A stretch of DNA of 64,000 nt from Chiridota heheva (Eukaryota; Echinodermata; Holothuroidea; Apodida; Chiridotidae): positions 268,501 through 332,500 of the forward strand of contig JAIGNY010000165.1 in NCBI GenBank assembly GCA_020152595.1, read 5' to 3'. Made by a program: the position numbers and the translations under genes. The notes below the pieces were generated by a model. The model was not told the origin of the DNA and searched no databases. It was given only the letters and a program-made list of their open reading frames with translations. This document shows, one piece after another, positions 21,183 to 32,254 of the stretch; position 1 is the first letter of the stretch; every line of letters starts with the position of its first letter.

Positions 21183-21450
21183 GGGAAAAAAATTAATGCT
21201 TCTGGCAGTTATAGCTGCAGGAACAAAATTTGTTTTCATTAAAATTTTAAGATTTCTTGAGTAAGCAACACAGTATTTAGAAGTAAAATGGTAATTATGT
21301 GCTCAAAAAATGTGCCCCATGTAATTGTGCGACAATTAGCACAATTAAATTGCAAAAGAGGGAAGCATATAAAGATGTTTTTACTACATTGATATTATTT
21401 CTGTCGTGTAAAGATTTTGGACACCTTTATTCAGAATCGTGGAAAATTGT
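21183..21450 (+). repeat. Dispersed repeat, copy 2 of 3
   Basis: GATTTCTTGAGTAAGCAACA, CCCCATGTAATTGTGCGACA and AAAAGAGGGAAGCATATAAA. Confidence 0.7.
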
Positions 21451-21744
21451 ATGAATTTCTTCTACTCTGTGTGCAGAACTATCCGTGAATATCATGATTA
21501 CACAGTTAAGTTTATGATTGTAGTGAATCAGTTGTGCAAATATGCTATAATATAAAGATTTGTTTGAAATTGTCTTTGATATTCACAATATCAGTATTAG
21601 GGTGTTTCAGCTGACATCATGAGGTCACACGACTTTTTTTACATCGCCAATTTGTCCGGCGAGAATGATCGTCTGCTGTACACTTATTTAGACTTACAAA
21701 CGCTTGCATATTGTTATATAAGAAAAAATTTTTGTAAGATAATT

Positions 21745-21917
21745 ATGCCGGAATCTTGCTGTGCCATTGGTTGCAATAATAGACATGTGCCGGGGAATAA
21801 AAAGAAATTTTCTCGATTTCCATCTGATCCTGATAGATGTTTGGAGTGGGTTTCTGCTGTACGACGCAACGTCTTTCAACCTTCGGTATAGGATTTGCAG
21901 TGAGCTCTTTATGCCAG
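21745..21917 (+). pseudogene. Broken THAP zinc-finger exon (frameshift, zinc-ligand His replaced)
   Basis: From ATG 21745 the reading frame gives MPESCCAIGC, then KKFSRFPSDPDRCLEWVSAV and RRNVFQPS, the start of a THAP domain (C2CH zinc finger binding DNA, also the N terminus of P-element and Kolobok-type transposases). The frame then stops at TAG 21889-21891. The continuation RICSELFMP is in the +1-shifted frame and ends at a donor-like CAG-GTATGT at 21918. The canonical string is C-S-x-H-F; here the zinc-binding His is Leu. Both the one-base frameshift and the lost ligand argue for a pseudogene or dead transposon exon. Confidence 0.68.
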
Positions 21918-22480
21918 GTATGTATGCTTTATCTGTGTATAAAGAACAATCAGATGGCGTTTATGTTGTAAAAGTCACTCTTGTATACCCGGTGCATATA
22001 TAAAATGTTAGGAAAAATGAAGTAAAATCACCGCCGCATGCAAAAACAATAAAATTCGCTGAACTGGTAGGTTAGCAGGCATTATATTTGTTGTACTTGT
22101 GATTTGACTGAGCTGTGTGAAGACGCGTGAAACGCAACGACGCTTGCCCGGCAAAATGGTTTCCAGACGAGTTAAGAGTCACGTAATGATTTTCTTCGAT
22201 TTGCATGAGTTCTTCTGTATTCTAACGTATATTGTACAGTTGTATTTAATATTCCAGTAAATGTTATACATTTCCCACCGAAACCTATAAAATATTAGAT
22301 TACCAAAGCAAAACAAAAAAATAATATATTTAGACCAAGATTTTTTTTTTTTTGAAATGTATGACAAAAATATTCCAGAGAAATAATTGCAATGCTTTCT
22401 GCTTAGGGGTTGAAGTGAGGCAGCTGGGAGGCGCATGTAGAGATATTAATGAAGGCTACTGATATCAGACTAGTTAAAAT
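21918..22480. other. No feature recognised downstream of the THAP exon
   Basis: No in-phase continuation of the THAP reading frame was found. Confidence 0.4.
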
Positions 22481-22484
22481 GTCA

Positions 22485-22995
22485 TAGCTTCAGATTCCTT
22501 AACTTTCTTTATGTATTCCATCATATTTTGTCCTGCGATTTTGTGACTTAAAAACCATTGGATATGTCAGGAAAGTAGTAAAGCGGGATCTAGTCAAGGT
22601 AAATATGATTTACCACCTGAAGAAAGTTTGAAGAAAAATAATTCAAATAGTAAGAATAGTTAAATACATTTTCTTTAAAATACATTAAATTGTGAAGAAT
22701 GAGGATGAAAGTGCTAACCATCCATAGTAGACTTGCTACACCAGTCATTTCTTTCTACACAGATATGACAGTTTTACATTTGAATATCTCTTGAACCAAA
22801 TAAGATTTTTGAACGCTTGCTTCACCATTTTGTTTCTTTTGAAGTCCCCTTCCATATAAGATGGACTTGCTTCACCACTGAACTTATGCTTTTACAGAAT
22901 AAAATATTTGAATGCTTTCTTCACCATTTTGTTTCTTTTGAAGTCCTCTTTCATATAAGATAAACATGTTGATCACTGAACTAATGCTTTAATGC
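22485..22995 (+). repeat. Right half of the 9149-10090 TIR family plus an extra terminal copy
   Basis: 22490-22893 follows 9690-10090 (CATATTTTGTCCTGCGATTT, TTTACCACCTGAAGAAAGTT, CACCATTTTGTTTCTTTTGA). A second terminal piece, 22905-22995, repeats the last ~85 bp and ends ACTAATGCTTTAA. No left end is seen. Confidence 0.65.
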
Positions 22996-23639
22996 TCTTT
23001 CTCATGAATGCCTCCATCTGTTTATTCATCCTGAAGCTCTACCATTAACTTAAGTACTGCTGTAATATTCATTTATATTTTTATTCATTGCATGTTCTAC
23101 AGAATGATGTGTGGTATTTTTTGTAATTTATTTAAAGAGTGCCTCCAGGTTCCTCAGTAGTAGGGATGTTTTTATGGAAATGAAGGTGCATTCCATTTTC
23201 AATGAAGTTTACCCCTTGTTGTCGGTTACTGAAGTGTCTTTCTAATCATCAAAAAATTTGCGAACAGAAAACAAAAATACTTTCAAAGTCTGTAACAGTT
23301 GTTAAATGTTTTGCAGATAAAATAACTTGTTTGGAAAAAAATGACAATAGGTCTTGGAGATTATTGCTTATATAACACGTCACTTTGAAGATCAAAACAC
23401 TTAATGATAATAATGATAACAAAGTATCAATTTTTTTTGGGTCAGGCTCAGGCCACAAAGCACTTATACCCATATGTGCCATCGTCTCACAACTGAAATC
23501 TATTTAAATTCCCGGGACTGTTCTCAATCACAAAGTTGTTATGATGTAGTAATCATTAAACCGACCATGTACTATTCCCCTGCTTCAATCCGAACAAAGT
23601 TACAGTACAAGCAGTGATTCACTGAAAATGTTATTGTCA

Positions 23640-23880
23640 CTAAGTGACAGAGGTACTGAGCGACGGAGGTACAGAGTGACGGAGGTTCAGAGTGACGGAG
23701 GTACAGAGTGACGGAGGTACAGAGTGACGGAGGTACAGAGTGCGGAGGTATCGAGTGACGGAGGTATCGAGTGACGGAGGTATCGAGTGACGGAGGTATC
23801 GAGTGACGGAGGTATCGAGTGACGGAGGTATCGAGTGACGGAGGTATCGAGTGACGGAGGTACCAAGTGACGGAGGTACA
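23640..23880. repeat. 16-bp minisatellite
   Basis: About 15 copies of AGTGACGGAGGTATCG, with an ACAGAG variant in the first six and a one-base slip near 23741. Confidence 0.94.
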
Positions 23881-24104
23881 TTTAAAGGGTATGACAAGCA
23901 AGGCAATCAATCCATGATTGTGATCTTGGTTCCCCATTTACCTCGATTCACAGTTTGCCATGAAAAGGAAGTTAAACGAGATGATTTGTTTCAGATTATT
24001 CTGCCATGTTTTTGAGAAATAGAATATAAGGATGCTCATCGGGAGTGGTGTGTGTTTGAATGACACGATGTACTTCCAAGATTATTCTCGGAATAAGATT
24101 TAAA

Positions 24105-24282
24105 TGCTTTCTGCACTATTTTGTTTCTTTTGAAGTCCTCTTTTAAATAAGATAAACATACTTGACCCCAGATCTAATCCTTTAACGGAATTAGATTTTT
24201 AGATGCTATCTTCACTATTTTGTTTCGTTTTGAAGTCGTCTTTTATATAAGATGGACTTGCTTGACCACTGAACTAACCCTT
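24105..24282 (+). repeat. Two further terminal pieces of the same TIR family
   Basis: 24108-24176 and 24190-24278 each have ATTTTGTTTC, TTTTGAAGTC and end in CTAATCCTTTAA or CTAACCCTTTAA, like 10030-10094. Confidence 0.6.
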
Positions 24283-24489
24283 TAAATGTTGCAAGGAGTT
24301 GGGATAGAGCATGAATTTCAACTCTTGGATAGTAGTAAGGTATATGCTGTGAGTTGAAGGTAGGACATTCTGCTAAAGTAGGCATTCGTCTCTGCAGTGT
24401 AAACACTTCATCTCCCTGCAGCTTCAAAATGGCCACCTCATGAATATGCATCTCTTCCATTTGATTGACAGGTTTATGTACATGTTTTG

Positions 24490-24725
24490 TTATGAGAGGT
24501 GCAGTGGTTAAGGAGTCTTGCTCATATGCAAAAGATACCAGGTTTGATTCCCATGGTGAGTTCTGCTTGTGTCCTTGAGCAAGACACTTTACTTGTTCCA
24601 GTTCACTCGGCTATAAAGTAGAGTACCAGCACTACTTGGGTAGTTGACTGGCATCCTGTCCGGGGGATTCCTGCGCTCCGATCCTCTTTACGCCAAGGAA
24701 ATCGGGGATTAGATGGGCCTTCATG
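24490..24725 (+). mobile_element. tRNA-derived SINE, family B
   Basis: Head GTGCAGTGGTTAAGGAGTC with box B-like GGTTTGATTCC, then GTGTCCTTGAGCAAGACACT, CCAGCACTACTTGG, GACTGGCATCCTGTCC and a GGAAATCGGGGAT segment. Same organisation as 25750 and 30125. Confidence 0.72.
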
Positions 24726-25749
24726 GTTCTAGTTTGGATTTATCTTTGTTCTGTAATCAGAGTAATAGATTTTCTAGATTTTGTTTTGTGAAATATTTGT
24801 AAAATCATAAGAATTGCCATTTGAACCATTTCAATTCTCCTTCCTTCTGCACAATTGTGATAACTGTTGTATATAAATAATGATTTATGGTTTTCTGAAG
24901 TGATTGCAGGTGATTGATAAGGCCCCATAAAATAAAAGAAATAACAAAATATGTTCATCACCCTAACCAATTGGAAAAGTGATACGGGCGCACAGGTTTT
25001 CATTAAGTGTGCAAGCCCTTTCCTTTCAGTATGCTATCATACGGGCATTAATGATATGCCCAATGTGCATCAGATAGAGGCATCATATTACACTAGCTTG
25101 TGTTGGCAATGTAATTAGATCGTAGCTGTGCCAGGACAAGCAAATAATGATATTATATTAGGTTGCCCTTGCTTTGGCGAGGTGTGTGATGTGCAACCGT
25201 CGATTTTGGCCAAAATCGGCGGTAACGGAAAGCAGAGGTACACCTCATGTGTCTTTCTCAAAGTCAAGTTATCTTGGCAGTTTACAGCATTCTGGATCTG
25301 GTCAACCACATCAGGCGTAATATTGAAAACAATCGGAAGCAATTGTTGGTATTTCTGTAGAAAGTAGAAAGAAACGGAAGTACGGAATGAATGACTGATC
25401 CGAGAAAGAGAGCGGAAAATATATGGAATTCTCAAAACTGTTGCACGCAAGGTTGATAAGCTATTACTTTTTTTTGAGGCGTAATTAAATTCAAAGCTGT
25501 TGCTTGCTTTTGTTGGTCATGTGATATAGTCATATGACATGATTTTAAGTCACATTTTTGTCATGAATATAAATGAAGACCAAAAATATGTTTATTGAAA
25601 CCCATAGTTGACAACACAATTAATTAATGTCTCCATCCATTTGAATTTTAAGGTTTGAATTTAATTTCAAGGTTTCATATGATGGTGTATGGACGAGGCC
25701 AGAATGAATAGGTTGGTTGATGCATAATGAAGCAAGCAAAAAGAAGTAT
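24726..25749. other. No feature recognised
   Basis: Overlapping frames on both strands at 25115-25450 have no known motif. Confidence 0.4.
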
Positions 25750-26050
25750 TGAGGTGCCGTGGCTCAGTGGTTAAGGAGTCATGCTCATATTGGAAAGGTA
25801 CCAGGTTTGATTCCCGCAGTGAGCGCTGTATTGTGTCCTCGAGCAAGGCACTTTACTTGCTTCAATCCACTTAGCTGTAAAATGAGTACCAGCACTGCTG
25901 GGACTCTGCGATGGACTGGCGCCCTGATTAGGGGGAGTTATGTACTCTCATCCGCTTGCGCCATGGAAACCGGGGATAAGCACAAGCCCAATGAGCCTAG
26001 TGGAGCAAGGAGTGATGCAACATTGTTGTTTGCATTTTTAAGCGCATTTA
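25750..26050 (+). mobile_element. tRNA-derived SINE, family B
   Basis: GAGGTGCCGTGGCTCAGTGG (box A) and GGTTTGATTCCCGC (box B) are close to tRNA consensus. The body includes CTGGGACTCTGCGATGGACT and CCATGGAAACCGGGGATAAG, and the end GGAGTGATGCAACATTGTTG matches 30390. An open frame over it is incidental. Confidence 0.78.
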
Positions 26051-26186
26051 AGACACAATCAACTTGTTTTCAGGGTGCACCCAAGGAATTTGCCAGGACG
26101 GGAAGACCATACAGATCATAATGTACAAGGTGCTTGATGGATACAAATTATATAGACATCTACTTTCAGCCTGTGGTGCCAACCTC

Positions 26187-26266
26187 ACCTGACCCTGTAA
26201 AGAGTGTCATTACCATGCAGGGGCATCTGACCCTGTGAAGAGTGTCATTACCATGCAGGGGCATGG
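26187..26266. repeat. 39-bp direct duplication
   Basis: CTGACCCTGTAAAGAGTGTC and ATTACCATGCAGGGGCAT occur twice in tandem with one change. Confidence 0.85.
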
Positions 26267-26339
26267 GGGTAGCAAATGAAGCTTTCTCCCGCTACTCTAG
26301 GGGACAGAAAGTGCTCTTAACATAACAAGATAATAGGCT

Positions 26340-26777
26340 AAAAAGGGTTAGTCACCCCATAAAAAGCCCAAACTAACACCACCACCACCCCAAAACTTAT
26401 CAATGTTGACTTTAAAATTGTGAGCAGAATTGGAGTTAACTACTCACTCGGGCAAACTATTCCACTCATTAACAACTTTTTGCGAAAGCTGAACCACCGA
26501 ATATCTATCCGTGAGAACTCTTTGGTCAACTTCAAACTGTTACCATGTGTCACATGAGTATCAGATGAAACATGCAAGAAATAACAGGAAGTCAAAGCAT
26601 CACTACCAGAAAGGAATTTAAAACCTGAATCATATCGCCACGTACTCTTCTCGACTCAAGCGTGGTCAAACCAAGAATTTGCAACCTAGATTCATAAGAG
26701 AGATTCCTTACTTCGGGAATAAGTCTAGTGGCTCTTCGCTGAGCCTGCTCCAAAATGAATAGTACATATTGGTGCAT
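26340..26777 (-). mobile_element. 5'-truncated LINE fragment, reverse transcriptase C-terminal region
   Basis: On the - strand, 26770-26590 reads LEQAQRRATRLIPEVRNLSY and LGLTTLESRRVRGDMIQVL, the conserved region after the RT palm in CR1/L2/Jockey-like LINEs. It then decays by frameshift but keeps recognisable similarity to about 26340. Its 3' portion recurs at 30790-31090. Confidence 0.72.
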
Positions 26778-27464
26778 TATTTATGGAATAAAACAACAAT
26801 ATTCAAATAAGCCTGTGCCCATGTTTGGGCTGATGAGTTGGGTCTGGTACCCTGATGACACATACACTTTGTACAGTCTGTGCAGTGCTATGTGTCCTGG
26901 TGATGGAGGGGGGGGGGTGTGAATGGTGCTATTCTTGTTTGAATGTTAATGCCAATTCAATTGTTTGAGGCATTTTAATGTTAATGCCAATTCAATGTTG
27001 TCTTGTACAACATTTACATACAAACAGTGGCTAGAACACTAGAAGATACACTTGATGTGGTTTTGCATAAGAATCTTTATCTTATTTGTGTGTGTGTGGA
27101 GGGGGGAGGGGGGGAGCTTAATATTTAATGAAGTCTGTTATAAACAAAGGAGCAGTTTTCTTTTATTCTGTGATGTGAAAACTTTTGGAGCTAGTGTTTA
27201 TGTTCTATGGGCATATATGTATCATCATAAAGAAGATCTATATTCCACCTTGATTAGTTTTAAATGTAATATGATTTATGTTTCTTTAATTTCATGAGAT
27301 TAGGGAAGAAGCACGGAATGTTTTTTAAAGTCAGTCCCACTGCTGATTGCACCCCTACCCAAAAGCCTTTGCAGCTCATCCTGGTAGTGCTACTTTCTGT
27401 CAAAGCACCAGTTATTTTGTAAGTTTCAAAAGTATTTTTGATACGTTTCCCTTCAATCTGCAGT

Positions 27465-27690
27465 AGACCAGTTGTCAGGGCATCGGTCTTGTACTCAAAA
27501 GGTACTAAGATCGAATCTCAGCAAGGGCACTGCTGTGTCCTTGAGCAAGATATTCGATCCCATTTGGTCCAGTTTACTCAGCTGTAAAATGAGTACCAGT
27601 TTTGGTTGGGGAGTTAAACTGCCATGGACTGGTGTCCCATCCAGGGGAGTCAAGTACTCTCATCCCCTTAGCACCAGCTCTATAAGCCCT
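27465..27690 (+). mobile_element. Diverged tRNA-derived SINE, family B
   Basis: The head is decayed (CCAGTTGTCAGGGCATC), but GTGTCCTTGAGCAAGATATT, AGCTGTAAAATGAGTACCAG and CCATGGACTGGTGTCCCATC keep the family order. Confidence 0.65.
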
Positions 27691-28928
27691 CGAGGCTTGA
27701 TGGATTTAACTTTCCCCTTCAATCCTGACACACTACCAGGTGTCCTCGTAGAGTGCCCATTCACAGTAACCCGTAGGTCAAGGCGGAGAATTTGCAGTGA
27801 TAGTGAAATGAGATGAATATAAGCAGTGTGACCAATGTTGGTATTCTTAATACTTATATTTTTTTTGGACCTTTTCCTAAACCTTTTTTCTGTTGGTATT
27901 TTGATCAGTTTGGTATTTTGTTTAACTGACTTTCTCATTGACTGTAATAATAAGGAAGGTCTTTTGGTATTTTTTCAGTAATCATTTGGTATTTTTGTAA
28001 TCCAAACATTGGTCATGCTGCGAGTAAACCATATTTTAGACAAATTGCTCTCCAGAAATGTGCAAATTATGTGATTACATGAGCAGAATGGATTTATTTT
28101 GTATATTCCATTGATTACGAGTTTGTTGGCGGTCAGAGCTTGCAGTTAGAGAATATTGATTGCCTCTGTGCATAGCCACGGGTAGGACGGAACCCCACTT
28201 TTTTGAGCAAATTTTTTGGGATCGTTTTTTGTATTTTTGGTTTTTGATTGAAAAGAACCTTAAAAATTGCCCTTGGGGGAAAAATTTGAACACTTTATCC
28301 CCCTTCACTTTTAATGCTGGCTATGCAACTGCTTCTGTGTTCAGGGTATTGAAATAAAACATATAAGCGATCACATTAAGTATTTTCAAACAAATTACGT
28401 TTTGAAAACCTAAGTTTGTTCCACTGGTATTATGCCTGCTTAGCTATCCCATATATAATTATTTGCTAATGTTTGTTGATGCACATTTTGCTAGCCTGAT
28501 AGTATTGATTTAAAAAGGTATGTGGAGTAACTAGAATTGCTGGCTGAAGCGATGCATACTTGTATTCATTCATTATTAACCTCAACATTCCACTCATTTC
28601 CACGTTTTCCTTGGTTCCTTTGTAGTCACTTAAATGTGTTTGATTTTGTTATGTTGAAGAGAATGCTGTTAAGTTAACCCCCTCCCCTAACAACCCCCTC
28701 CCCTAACAACAACCCCCTTCTAAAATCAAAAAGATGAATGGGAAGATAAATAGTTAGCAGACATGCTAATTAACCTGTCAAAAAACTATTCCTGTTGTTC
28801 ATTGAATACTTTGTGACCCAAAGTTCTATAGTTGTGGGTTGTTATGAGAGCTTGGTAAGCATGATCATATCTGAAAGATAAAAAATGTCTGGAATATTTA
28901 ACTTTCATTATGTTGTGATAAAGTTGCT

Positions 28929-28945
28929 CCCCCCCCCCCCCCCCC
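28929..28945. repeat. Poly(C) run of 17
   Basis: Uninterrupted C homopolymer; other mononucleotide tracts here are mostly A/T. Length in the assembly may be inexact. Confidence 0.9.
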
Positions 28946-29089
28946 TTCTACACATGTCATCTTTCAGTTAGTCATATACATTTCTGTTGACTTTTGAATA
29001 ATGTGACTTATGTGAAGATTGCCACACAAGGTAAAATAAAGGTTATCAAGGGCAAGAATATGAGTAGTCATCACCTCTTTCTCTCACTA

Positions 29090-30060
29090 GGTCCCGAGTC
29101 TGGAACAGACATTGGCGATCATGACCCTCCAGTCACTTCTGTTTAGAGCTAAATGCATAAACTCATTGTTACTTAGGCTGTTGTTGGTTGCCCAGTTGTT
29201 TAAGCTTTGGACATATTTAACTCACTGCCTTCCTGCTTCTTTTGCCTTCAATTTTCCCACATACTGCAAAACTGCTCACCTACCCTCCTGATAATTATGC
29301 CTGAAAAATTCCATATGTCTCCTTCTGACGGTAGGGACCTGTCCATGCCTAAAGCTATCAGGACATCATCATTTGTTTTCCTTTCTGTCCAAGATAATTT
29401 CAACATTCTCCTAATGAACTACATTTCCGTAGCACTGGTAATTGTCCAGCATTCACAGCCATGGAGAAGAAGAGTAGACTCATACAAATGCCTTCAAGAC
29501 ACACAACTTTCATGCCCATTCCAATATTTCTATTCTTCAGAATTGGATTCATTTTTGTAAAGATGTCTTTGGCAATTGCAATGCGTTTTCTAACTTCGTT
29601 AACTATCTGATGCTAGTGTGTATCCCAAGCACTAAAACTGTTGTACTTGTTTAATTATTTCTCCTTGACTTCGTATACTACATAATGGGTTTCTTTTTTT
29701 TTTAAACCACCATACATTCTGTTTTCGTTACATTTAGAGACAGCCCTCTCTTTTCACTTTCCTGTACAACAAGTTTTTCTTCTGACTCTGCTATAATTAC
29801 CTGTCATCTGCATAACATAGATTATTCATATTATAGCCTCCAACTTTCAGCCCCTCAAGACTGTTGATGTTACAAAGTAATGGTTCACTGTAAATATTGA
29901 AAAGATCTGGTGACAAAACACACCCCTGCCTGACCTGACTCCTCTTTGGATTACCTTAAATTCACTGTAATCTCCTTCAAGTCCTATTGCTGCTTCCTTG
30001 TCCCATTATAGGTTTCTTATAACTCTTTATCTATAACTCCTGACCAATTTGTATACAAAG
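29090..30060 (-). mobile_element. Decayed RTE-like non-LTR retrotransposon (RT palm to 3' end)
   Basis: On the - strand, near 29950 the frame reads VRQGCVLSPDLFNIYSE, then LEGLKVGGYNMNNLCYADD, the RT motif with catalytic YADD at 29814-29803, immediately followed by stops. Further downstream are frameshifted remains, and at 29215-29090 NNWATNNSLSNNEFM and ALNRSDWRVMIANVCSRLGT followed by TAG. This ending is shared with 61012-61138. Dead copy, with a purine-rich GTGAGAGAAAGAGG tail. Confidence 0.75.
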
Positions 30061-30121
30061 GATGATTGCATTATGTTAAAATGCTTGCCACAATGATAGC
30101 CTTGCCTCAAATTAACATCAA

Positions 30122-30430
30122 TTTAGAGGTGCAGTGGTTAAGGAGTCATGCTCATATTTGAAAGGTAGCAGATTTGATTCCGTCGTGAACCCTGCATTGT
30201 GTCCTTGTGCAAGACACTTTACTCGACTTGCTTCAATCCATTCAGCTGAATAAAATGAACACCAACACTGCTGGGAGTTAATCTGCGATGGACTGGCATC
30301 CCATCCAGGGGGGGTTATGTACTCTCTCATCTGCTTGCGCCATGGAAACCGGGGATAAGCACCAGCCCTATGAGCCTAGTGGAGCAAGGAGTGATGCAGC
30401 ATTGTTGTTTGCATTTTTAGTCACATGCCA
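30122..30430 (+). mobile_element. tRNA-derived SINE, family B
   Basis: AGAGGTGCAGTGGTTAAGGA, GTGTCCTTGTGCAAGACACT, GATGGACTGGCATCCCATCC, CCATGGAAACCGGGGATAAG and GGAGTGATGCAGCATTGTTG in order; about 85-90 percent like the 25750 copy. Confidence 0.78.
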
Positions 30431-30789
30431 GGGATTTAGCCTAGCAAATCAACATGAAAATAGATGGAGATTGTTTAATATAGAATAAGTTATACACCAA
30501 GATTGTGGGCTGACTTCAGCCTTCCATATGTCAGTAAAAAAGCTAGACATGTGTCAGTAAACATGTCAGTAAAAAAGCTAAACACATGTCAGTTGTTGCG
30601 TGTATTATAAGATTGAAGGTGAGCCATAGGCTCAACTACTCGGACAAAAAGTGGCAAATTTGAACCGTTAGTTTTGCATTGAAATAAAATGTTTGCTTTT
30701 ATGTGTTCTTAAAATCATACCAACATGTTTAATGAAGGACTTGATTATTTCAAGGCGGCTGGGAATATCATCTTGCCATTAGTAACTTG

Positions 30790-31090
30790 TCATAATCTTA
30801 GTAGCATAAAGTAACATACCAAAATTACAGGCTAAGAAGGGCTACATCACCATATAAAAAGCCTAAACCAACACCACTACACAAAAAAATGAAAATTAAA
30901 GTTTTTTTTTTTTAAAACACCTAACAGGCAAACCACACTAAAAAACTTTTGGCTAAAATGTTGAATATTGGAGTTGTGAACAGGCAAACCATTCCACTCA
31001 TTCACAACCCTTTGCAAAAAGCTAAAATGTTGAATATCCCAAGTGTCACATGAGGATTTACTGAAACATTTAAGTCAAAAACTCGCAATA
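30790..31090 (-). mobile_element. Decayed LINE 3' fragment, same family as 26340-26777
   Basis: Strings such as AAAAAGCCTAAACCAACACC, CAAACCATTCCACTCATT and GTGTCACATGAG match 26370-26560 in the same order. No open frame survives. Confidence 0.5.
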
Positions 31091-32254
31091 CATTTTGTGT
31101 CTTAAGCCCCCAAAAAATCTAAAAACTGTTTCTTGTCCCTCCGCTTTTTGGATAAGCCATGTTCCCCTACTTTCTAGTTGAGAATTACGCCCCTGGTTCA
31201 TATGAATGGTTCACCAGTACTGGTTTAACTCTTATGATCACTGGTATGATAGTTATTACGAGTAAACACTGCATCCAATGACTCCTGATGAAAAATAATT
31301 ATTTGTAGAGGTGTAGATTGTGTTTGAATGATTTGTTGTTTTAAGGGAAGAATAATTAAACACCTTGATTTTTTTTGTTTGTTTGTGATTTACACAATGC
31401 ATGATGGCAACATATTTCATGCCGGAAAGTTTCTCTTTAAGCCTACCCGCACCCTGACTTAATCCTGAAAACTCTGATGATAATTACTAATCCAACCTGA
31501 CTTCCTGTTCAGTGTATTGTGTTTCCACTCAAAGAATGCTCTTTATCTGCCATTCCCATGCACACCACAGCCAAGCAGTCCAAGGCTATTTGTGTGTATA
31601 AGATTACACAAAGCCAGAGCTGAATAATCGAGGCACTATTGTGATTGAAATCACTCATCCGTGTCAGGTGTCTTAGTGGGAGAAGTTGTTTTTAAACTGG
31701 TGATAAGATTAGTTGTGTATCATATGCCTGAGGTGATTTGTGCATTAATTGTGAATGATTGACTGACCATTTCTTCTAAGGAAAGATATTGCTTCATGTT
31801 AGTCTCATATTTCATCAGGCTTTAAACAAGCACACAGTGTGTGGAGGTAACATCTCAGTGGTATGTTCCTGCTAACACTTTCAATGTACCTTTAAATTCT
31901 TCTCTCCACTGCGTGTGAATATTTAATGTTATCCTCGAATTTCACGTAGGCTGTCATTTCATAGGCCGTCTCAAGGTAGCACTTGTTATACAAATGCTCA
32001 TAACTTGTTTTCGTATTATTCAATATACTGTAAATTTCAAATTACTTTTGTTTGCCATCCAAATTTTAGCACATGTTTGTACTCCAATTGAATTAATGTA
32101 ATTAATGAATATGTTAATGAGCTTGGGTGTAATCAATAAAACTTATACAAGAAATGAAGCTTACTTGTGATTGTGCATCTGAGCCAAATAAAATGCTTTG
32201 AATTGACACATTTTACGGCATCATGTAGTCTTTTGTTCTTGTGTTAGCAAATAC
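31091..32254. other. No feature recognised before the satellite
   Basis: AT-rich, single-copy in this window as far as can be seen. Confidence 0.4.

Larger units (their letters stand above)
26778..29089. other. No gene; one SINE only
   Basis: Contains the SINE at 27465-27690, a G run near 26905, C-rich stretches near 28680-28720 and 28929, and nothing else recognised. Confidence 0.4.

Noticed and set aside
25115..25450. 111-codon - strand frame and overlapping + strand frame
   Set aside because: No conserved motif and both strands open; not supported.
25758..25830. Functional tRNA gene
   Set aside because: Box A and B are tRNA-like but no cloverleaf pairs, and the sequence recurs as a SINE head at several sites.
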